This document shows, piece by piece, positions 46,601-50,968 of a stretch of 50,968 nt of DNA. The first letter of the stretch is position 1; each line of letters begins with the position of its first letter. The stretch lies in assembly GCA_022791055.1 (NCBI GenBank), contig JAAVYI010000026.1, positions 1 through 50,968 on the forward strand, read 5' to 3'. The notes beneath the pieces were generated by a model. That model ran no database searches. It had not been told where the DNA came from and saw only the letters and a list, made by a program, of their open reading frames with translations. This stretch comes from Clostridia bacterium. Lineage in GTDB: Bacteria > Bacillota > Clostridia > Christensenellales > Pumilibacteraceae. The position numbers and the translations under genes are program-made.

Positions 46601-48513
46601 GCGGTGACAATTTGTCTGTCGGCGCTGATGATAAACTGCGTTTTGTTTTCGACCGTGCCGACGTTTGTGATCTGCGTGACGGTCTGCGTATCCGCCCCAA
46701 TCGTTTGCCCGGGGATCAATCCCTCGTATTTACAGTCGGTGTTTTTCAGCGGCTTTCCGTCATATTCCCGCTCGTCGGTCTCCGTCGTGATCGTGATCGC
46801 GCGCTTGTCGAGCGTGAGCGTACCGGCCTTAACGGAAATGATTTGATAATTACGCGTAACGTCTCTGCCAAATGCGTCGCGTATGACGTAATCGCTTGCG
46901 GCATAGTCGTTTGCGACCGTGCCGGCATTGCGAATATAAATAATTTTATTTTTGTTTTCGACGGCGCAACGGTCTCCCGACACCAGGCCGAACGCGCCGC
47001 CGTCGGCGTGCGCGACCGTCGCTGTCGGCGCGCTCCATGTGTCGCCGTCATAGGTCTCATGTACGCTATCGGCCATGACGGCAATGCGGCGCGGCGTTAC
47101 GGTCAATGTTCCGTATGTAACATGCAAGCGATAATTATCGGTCACAGGGTTGCCGTCGCGATCAAACACCTCGAATGCCAGTCGGTTTTCGACCGTATCG
47201 GCATCGGCGATCGAGACCGCCTCGCCCACCCGTCTGAGCGTCTGCCCGTCGGCGATCTGCGTTTCGTCGCACGCGTAGCGGTCGGCGGATAGCGCCGTGC
47301 CGTCGTATTCACTTTTCGCCGAAGCCGTAACGATCGACACGGAACGCGGCTCGACGGTCAACGTGCCGCATGTTATCTGCAACATATAGTTGTCGGCTAC
47401 GTCCTCGCCCGACTCGTCAACGACGGTAAACGCATACTCGTTTTTTGTCGTGCCGACCGTCGTCCGCTCGACCGTCGTTTCGGTCGTACACACCACGGTA
47501 TGCCCGGCTACCTGCGTGTCGGCGGTGAACGCGCGCGAGAACAGCGGCGCGCCGTCGTAGATCTTCGTTTCGGTCGCCGTCACCACGGTCAGCGGTTTCG
47601 GCTCGACCACCAGCACGGTCGGCGCGCAAGTAAACGTATAGCGAGCGGTCACGTCGACCCCGTTTTTGACGATCTTGACCGAATCCGGATCGATCTCGAC
47701 CGTGTACCTTCCGGCGAGCGTCGGCGCCTCGACGATATTGCCGTCCTTGTCGCGAATAATCGTAGCAAACGTTACGCCGTCGTCTCGAAGGGCGGCTTGC
47801 GTATCGTCGTCGACGGTATTATCAAACACCAGTCCCGCGCCGTCGAATACCTTGTTTACCGCGCGCGGCCGCACGGTGATGTCTTTGTCCAAAAACCGCA
47901 CCGCTTGTTTTTGTGTCGTGAACGTATAGCAGTCGGTCACGTCGTTTCCCCGCCCGTCGGCGATGCGTACCGATCGTAGATCGACGGCGACAAAGGTCTC
48001 TTCCGCGCTGTAATCGTCGAAGATATAGCGTAGCGCCGACACCGACAACATATCGCCGTCGACCAGCGGCAACTCGATCTGCCTCGGATCGTCGCCGTAC
48101 ACGACTTGCTCGTCACGCACGCTAAATTCGGTCGCACGCGGCAAGATCTCGAATGCCACGGCCTCGCCGCGTTTGCGTCCAAAGCCGCCGCGCGTCACGG
48201 CGCGCACATAATATTGCCCTGCGCGCACCGGTTTTTCGGTCGTCCACGCCTCGCTGCCGATCGGCGTATACTCATACCCGCTGACACTGCCGAACAGCGC
48301 TTTGGCGTCGCTTAACTCGTATTCGTCCCCGTAATGAATGACCTGCGTCGAAAGCGTTACGTTGGTGATAATTGTGCCTTTAGTGGCCAGGAACGCCGCG
48401 AGCGCAGCGACGAGCAAAGTCGCCACAATGATAATGGGTAGCCGAAAACGGACGATCCACCGTTTGACCGTCGCCATACGCTCTATTTTATTTTTATAAG
48501 CGTCGTACAGCAT
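40618..48513 (-). CDS. Giant membrane-anchored protein of about 24 YDG/MBG-type repeats (2,631 aa)
   Basis: A short basic cytoplasmic start is followed by one uncleaved membrane anchor (about 25-46, PIIIVATLLVAALAAFLAT), giving an N-in, C-out topology. The rest is about 24 tandem beta-rich modules of about 90-110 residues. Each carries a version of the phrase IYDGTPL near its start and of DVTANYAITYxxGTLTV at its end. This is the pattern of the YDG/MBG repeat families found in large bacterial surface adhesins. Some copies are degenerate (YSG, YTG, YNG, YEG). No LPXTG sortase signal or C-terminal anchor is seen; the protein ends within a repeat (TPIYGTLTIE). ATG start with GAGGG upstream. The neighbour 48550-50814 is a shorter relative. 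An adhesive or surface-layer role is inferred from the repeat family. Confidence 0.9.
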   Translation of the reverse strand: MLYDAYKNKIERMATVKRWIVRFRLPIIIVATLLVAALAAFLATKGTIITNVTLSTQVIHYGDEYELSDAKALFGSVSGYEYTPIGSEAWTTEKPVRAGQYYVRAVTRGGFGRKRGEAVAFEILPRATEFSVRDEQVVYGDDPRQIELPLVDGDMLSVSALRYIFDDYSAEETFVAVDLRSVRIADGRGNDVTDCYTFTTQKQAVRFLDKDITVRPRAVNKVFDGAGLVFDNTVDDDTQAALRDDGVTFATIIRDKDGNIVEAPTLAGRYTVEIDPDSVKIVKNGVDVTARYTFTCAPTVLVVEPKPLTVVTATETKIYDGAPLFSRAFTADTQVAGHTVVCTTETTVERTTVGTTKNEYAFTVVDESGEDVADNYMLQITCGTLTVEPRSVSIVTASAKSEYDGTALSADRYACDETQIADGQTLRRVGEAVSIADADTVENRLAFEVFDRDGNPVTDNYRLHVTYGTLTVTPRRIAVMADSVHETYDGDTWSAPTATVAHADGGAFGLVSGDRCAVENKNKIIYIRNAGTVANDYAASDYVIRDAFGRDVTRNYQIISVKAGTLTLDKRAITITTETDEREYDGKPLKNTDCKYEGLIPGQTIGADTQTVTQITNVGTVENKTQFIISADRQIVTANYAVTYVYGTLTVTPRNVWIETASANKIYDATPLSSDETNVHHIENGQIIVNNSGLVLSHKTVRISSEVSIIDVGRIVNEKRFAIFDGNKDVTENYVIWDEYYTFGTLEITRRPVSIQVGSKSSEYDGTAHSCAEAEVFEFGEYRLVDGHTMKVEAITFETDATDPNGVPNIVNVTIFDGTRDVTHNYALDYLYGRLTVTPRRILVTTPDAEKTYDGTALYRTERTAFTHIATGLQEKAFVLDHAEKLLDFAQIVHTWESVTGNNTAAYDVIDGAGNSVGKNYALEYDCGTLTVNKRAISIVTGSASKEYDDEWLREERYRSVDNLLDWQLLYPIADTVTEIRDAVSVENKTQYTVYDPNIGMDVTEDYTISYPTLGTLTITQKPITVTRDSLTREYDRSTSPGLAVFPESITIDGNAYWLDAQLIDGHVYAIDSATLTNICDVGEVENLTEYRILADRVTRDVTANYAITYTKATLKITPRLLRVTINSNSWEYDGTPHSDKNATAKHVVDDGAGGYVEDGASALGTNPPHALVLTGETVTATNVWDSGRVNTYAVRVDDGNDGKNYQIVAVIDGKLEITKRTLNVTRTDCAKVYDGDPLRGDRATGDRLVGGHTLRALDPITEITNVWESGKAIETRFTVVTADGAETVDGHILADNYQITHLDDVGVLTVTARPITVSTPSGVKTYDGTPLVGDRTVTCTRGGLVKNHTFAVGGSVSITDAGTRKNDFAIFVSDGTGNVTANYELTYEYGTLTVNQRPIEITTPSGSKVYDGAPLTVREGEKITKGDLVLDHRLRLSTAPNLVNKFGTITNVGTEKNVLSFDVVTEDGTNVSHNYARSYIDGTLTVTPRTVYIRPESVTHVYDGALYTYSGAFEYYGDSASNSGNQLAIVNGEREQLQLSVVYQNVLSSILQYGTSINVGLYLIEIDLDKCTIPNGNRRISNYDFVCGSSVLTIEARPIVFVAPADETEYSGNAVAVDGYAYETYLQGNRAQQGLTVIDKDNIAVEYVYYNERGEVCVPKDAGRYRIEIANVLYENAAGNYRYDVADAEPGELVIIKREVSIRLVEGEKDYDGVSVAFGDWLAAGQLPYVDVDDRVVPGETLVLRGVTFDGGYPLDRVVDAGTYAICLDAVQLAADNPNYSIHEVQTAYYTIRPLAISVGNSDLTATYTGAPIFAPQVIGTSNISEEHRALIESLGHTIRPSGERYSVLNVGTYVNRQSVTIVDKDGRDCSHNYAITFVSGTITVLPKEITVSVRPKTPTVVYNGMQFAIAEDELTVVGLVADHALQVAAWTEMVNAGTYTDYVMRTYSVVTADGSDESIVEVDGIGVRYKLKDNYAVVYDRASITIEKREVTFRVGALSPREYSATEQPLTRDECLDGDFETLDTAFALAAYTATGSGFDSRLDYSLLKNAGTYTVIVKKNDMILDGVKGNPNYTIHGAETLTFVVTIDRYLWTKEGRAIVVHTASGVKPYDGTPLSRPVGAGSRPLWLTGTDGTFPSVVAKVDPTATAPFVLELGDSAINRLRFILEDASGVDVSANFDFGAFGYDDETYYAPGSLRIASEIRLELHISEILYEGAVFDREGDATDGYIVDSRDGGGDVTALTFHGAIRQIDRLVGDEWQRVGEVCDAGTYRICYGGITDANGVELRLNGQSVALRIAQKFEIQNDMYDGMIVCYKTVRPRRMYARPIDIRVVYAGVNVLKHGETDFELFGVGNDGTAAGHTFRIVSTSDFLDIAARQSVQVTITAGQVVDSAGSDVTANYRIYYEFVEGETTDVRKSDFKGQLRFDKHDVAVTPIAPENNRFYYDGEKHAIEFSGDGEELFVCVGLLDGHVAKVDSAEVAANPGARTNWLKLKIFDADGVDVSRGYKIKTVVGDRSTVYVDPADLRIESGSAAKPYDGTPLTCGDATVTVNGATLVPVATSTDADGAHYEYELFGNHRLRVCVSGSVTTGIGANVFSYNVYRTTASGETDVSKYYSVTPIYGTLTIE
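40620..48350 (-). repeat. Tandem array of diverged YDG/MBG-coding modules
   Basis: About 24 modules of roughly 270-330 bp repeat through the gene. They are similar in protein and only partly in DNA, so they are old duplications rather than a recent expansion. The closest copies are the KTYDGTPLV and KVYDGAPLT modules near 44250-44560. Confidence 0.8.
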
Positions 48514-48549
48514 TCGCTACCCTCTTCTTTGTGTTCTCCTTATCTCTTT

Positions 48550-50814
48550 TTACGCACCCGCCGGCATATACGTGACCGTCCCGTAACCGTAAACAATTTC
48601 GTAATTGCCTGTCACATCCAGCCCGTTGCCATTTCGAATCACGGCTCCCTCGACGACCAGCGTCGTATCGTCCTGATAGAACATATCCGCAAGCGCGCTG
48701 ACATCCAACCGATCCACACCGACCAGCGACGTGATCGGTTTCAGCAGACCGAAGTATTGCTGATCATCATAGAAATTGCCAACCAAATCATCTAGTGTTT
48801 CGCCCTCACGCAAGGTAAGATTTTCCGCACAGATCAGCACTTGCCGTTTTTGAATGGTCACATTCAGCGAAATCTCCGTCGGCAACTCGTAATTGACGGC
48901 TGCATTTTCGCCCGTCGAGCGGCTACGCACGACCATGCCGGTCACGGCCGCCATTTGCGCTGTTGGATTGCCCCGCTCGTCGGTCGTCACGTACACGATC
49001 GGCGCGAGCGTCGCTTCGGCAACATACAGATCGGCATTGTCTGCAAACGCGAATTTGCTCGTGTCGAGCGTCGCAGGTTTGCCGTCGTACACTTTTTCGA
49101 TACCGGTCTTAGGCGCCGCGCCGTCGTGTCCGTAGTCGTATGTCGGCGCCGCCAACATCGCTTTTGCGATCGTCAACATACCCGGTTGCCGCACGCGAAG
49201 GCGATAATTTGCCGACTTTTCGGTATCGTTTAAGCGCACCGTGAAGGTATAAGCGCCTGCGTTGACCGCTATAGGCACGACCGGTTCGAGTACGGCCGTC
49301 ATTTCCTCTATCGAAACGCCTTGATTGACCGTCGCCACCAAAGCGGCGGCCTCTGTCGGGAAGGTATACGGCGCGCCGTCGTAAGTCTTTTGAAGCGACG
49401 TTTCCAAATCGACTTCGATAAACTTCGGCTCGATGACGACCGCGCCGGCCGCAATGCGCAACCGATAATTCTTTTTCGCCGTCGCGTCCGCTTTCCAGTC
49501 CGCCGTGTAGGCGTATGTGCCGATGTTCTCCATGTTCGCCGCATGTAGCAGTTGCAAACCCTCCCGCACCGTTGTCGGCAGATCGTCCGGCAGCGCGTCG
49601 CCGATGTTCGGCAGATACGGCTGTCCGGAATAGGTCGTGACAATGTGCTTTAACAGCACGGAGAGTTCTCTTTGCGCGATCGTAAGCGTACCCGGCGTAA
49701 CGACCAAATTATAGTTGCCGCTCTTGTCGATCCCGGGCGCCCAGTCGACCGAATACGTATATGTCCCAGCATCGTTTAAGTCAATATGCTCCGGCAGTTG
49801 CAAAACCAATTCCGACGCCGTAACGCCGCTCGCGTCCAGCACGGCCTCCGCAACCGTCGTCTGTAATCGGTCGCCGTACACAACGTTTAACGGCTTGAGC
49901 GTTACGCGCGCATCGGCCTTACCGACGGTAAGCGTCGCTGTCGCCGCGGGATAGAGTTCGTAATTATCGGTCATGTCTTCGCCTGCCGCATCGGTAACGT
50001 GAAAACCGGCGACCTGCACTTTTAATGCGCCTACGTCGGTAAGCTCCGCCGCTTCGCCGTCCTCGGTCGCGTACTCGACCTGTAAACGGTGTCCAGATAC
50101 CAGCGTCCCGATTGTCAGCGCATACGATTGCACGGTCAGCGGCGTACCGTCGTATACTTTGGTCGCATCACACGGCGCGACGCGCAGTACGCGCGGCGAT
50201 ACGGTCACGCTGCCGGGCGTAAATTCGATCGCATAATTTTCGGTCACGTCATGCCCTGCCGCGTCAAACACGTTCGGCCGCACCGTGTTCGGCGTCGTGC
50301 CGACGGCGACCGCGCTTACGACCGCGGACGAGGGTTTGAGCGTATGTCCTGCCGCCAAACTGCCGGACAGTACCGCATAGGTCTCCCCGAAAACGGGCGC
50401 ACCGGTATATTCGGCCTCGACGTCCTCGGGCTTGACGGAGAGCGGCCGCGCGGTGACGGTCAACAGGCCGTTCGTCACCCGCACGGCGTACTGCTTGGAC
50501 ACGTCGAATCCGTCGGCGTCCTCGATTTTGACCTGTAGACCGCTTTGCCCGATACCGACGTCGGTCTGCGCGCCCGTATAGGTTACGGTCGCCGTATGGC
50601 CTTCGCGCAGTTCGCCCTCTAGGAGCGCATAGCTGTCGGCGACGAGCGGCGTGCCGTCGTATTCTTTTTCGATGTCGTGTACCGCAAATGTCAATTCGAT
50701 CGGGTCGGTGACGATCATGCCGGTCGCGGAAAGCGCGAGAAAAGTAGCCAGTGCGACGGCTACGCACAGGATGATGCTTCCGAAGATGAATATCGAACTT
50801 CTGAATTTGGACAT
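48550..50814 (-). CDS. Membrane-anchored YDG/MBG-repeat protein (755 aa)
   Basis: Short relative of the next gene. An N-terminal membrane anchor (about 9-32, FIFGSIILCVAVALATFLAL) with a basic start gives N-in, C-out topology. About seven beta-rich modules follow, with the marks KEYDGTPLV, AEYTGAPVF, KVYDGTPLT, VVYGDRLQT, TTYSGQPYL, KTYDGAPYT and KVYDGKPAT. Several end in a phrase like NYELxxATATLTV. No sortase signal is present; the protein ends in a module (YGYGTVTY). Start: an in-frame GTG at 50823 lies in the purine-rich leader, and the ATG at 50814, 8 bases after AAGGG, is preferred. It lies 12 bp after a partial gene and 36 bp before the 2,631-residue gene. Confidence 0.9.
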   Translation of the reverse strand: MSKFRSSIFIFGSIILCVAVALATFLALSATGMIVTDPIELTFAVHDIEKEYDGTPLVADSYALLEGELREGHTATVTYTGAQTDVGIGQSGLQVKIEDADGFDVSKQYAVRVTNGLLTVTARPLSVKPEDVEAEYTGAPVFGETYAVLSGSLAAGHTLKPSSAVVSAVAVGTTPNTVRPNVFDAAGHDVTENYAIEFTPGSVTVSPRVLRVAPCDATKVYDGTPLTVQSYALTIGTLVSGHRLQVEYATEDGEAAELTDVGALKVQVAGFHVTDAAGEDMTDNYELYPAATATLTVGKADARVTLKPLNVVYGDRLQTTVAEAVLDASGVTASELVLQLPEHIDLNDAGTYTYSVDWAPGIDKSGNYNLVVTPGTLTIAQRELSVLLKHIVTTYSGQPYLPNIGDALPDDLPTTVREGLQLLHAANMENIGTYAYTADWKADATAKKNYRLRIAAGAVVIEPKFIEVDLETSLQKTYDGAPYTFPTEAAALVATVNQGVSIEEMTAVLEPVVPIAVNAGAYTFTVRLNDTEKSANYRLRVRQPGMLTIAKAMLAAPTYDYGHDGAAPKTGIEKVYDGKPATLDTSKFAFADNADLYVAEATLAPIVYVTTDERGNPTAQMAAVTGMVVRSRSTGENAAVNYELPTEISLNVTIQKRQVLICAENLTLREGETLDDLVGNFYDDQQYFGLLKPITSLVGVDRLDVSALADMFYQDDTTLVVEGAVIRNGNGLDVTGNYEIVYGYGTVTYMPAGA

Positions 50815-50826
50815 TGCACCCACCCT

Positions 50827-50968
50827 TTACAAATTTTGCTCGATGAGGCGGACGGCCTCTTTGCACAGCGGCAGCTTGTTCTCCCCGAACAGCTCGTCTA
50901 GGTACGCGCACAACCCTTCCGCCGCTTGCTTGACGTACACCGGGTTTTTCGCCTCCAGTTTCCGAAAC
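50827..50968 (-). CDS. C-terminal 46 codons of an unidentified gene, cut by the window edge
   Basis: The minus-strand frame is open from the window end to a TAA at 50827-50829. The visible part is charged and helical (AAEGLCAYLDELF, LPLCKEAVRLIEQ) and has no recognised motif. Its stop is 12 bp before the next start, so the operon begins outside the window. Confidence 0.65.
   Translation of the reverse strand, partial: FRKLEAKNPVYVKQAAEGLCAYLDELFGENKLPLCKEAVRLIEQNL

Noticed and set aside
40618..48513. CRISPR-like or satellite repeat array
   Set aside because: The repeats are diverged protein modules inside one open frame, with no short identical repeats and unique spacers.

Overview
The window reads as a chromosomal segment of an uncultured, moderately GC-rich bacterium, most likely a Clostridia-type Firmicute. 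The evidence is: a cell-wall cluster in the Bacillus-like order PBP(PASTA)-murE-mraY-murD-ftsW, strong Shine-Dalgarno sites with frequent TTG and GTG starts, a TPP riboswitch driving a ThiT-type ECF transporter component, a short SerA with a C-terminal ACT domain, and near-consensus sigma-A promoters. Lineage is inferred; no rRNA gene is present. Most genes lie on the minus strand. The plus strand carries only the recombinase remnant, serC-serA, thiT and one tRNA cluster.

Layout. (1) 1-1000: the 3' part of a large serine recombinase, visibly AT-richer than its surroundings and closed by a hairpin terminator. (2) 1059-18698, minus: three giant genes in tight order. The first product has an extracytoplasmic RCC1-like region, one membrane span and a basic cytoplasmic tail. 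The second has an Ig-like exterior, one membrane span and about 1,070 residues of cytoplasmic coiled coil. The third is a 2,278-residue soluble coiled-coil protein with an acidic head and a lysine-rich, histone-H1-like stretch. A perfect TTGACA-17-TATAAT promoter precedes the first gene. (3) 19020-21272, plus: serC and serA, with their own promoter. (4) 21273-22813: hairpin-rich spacer, a multipass membrane protein on the minus strand, then a promoter and TPP riboswitch for thiT. (5) 22814-30661: thiT runs tail-to-tail into ftsW with a 357-bp overlap. The peptidoglycan cluster follows on the minus strand, with a small ferredoxin gene upstream of it. (6) 30787-32200: two convergent tRNA clusters (four and five tRNAs), each with its own promoter and terminator, and a small beta-rich ORF of uncertain status between them. 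(7) 32342-50968, minus: one apparent operon of at least nine genes. In transcription order it holds a partial gene, two membrane-anchored proteins built of YDG/MBG-type repeats (755 and 2,631 residues), three smaller membrane proteins, a 1,574-residue protein with a CvpA-like membrane domain and a giant exterior, rdgB, and a metallophosphoesterase.

How the genes fit together. The housekeeping parts are conventional: serine synthesis, thiamine uptake under TPP control, lipid II precursor synthesis and septal or spore-wall synthesis, and tRNAs. The accessory interest lies in the two giant-protein operons. Together they devote about 35 kb to single-pass or multipass membrane proteins with very large exterior and, for the first operon, interior parts. 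I read operon 2 as a candidate envelope-spanning structure linking an exterior propeller and Ig-like layer to a cytoplasmic coiled-coil scaffold. I read operon 7 as a candidate surface-adhesion or surface-layer assembly locus. Both readings are inference from architecture and gene order.
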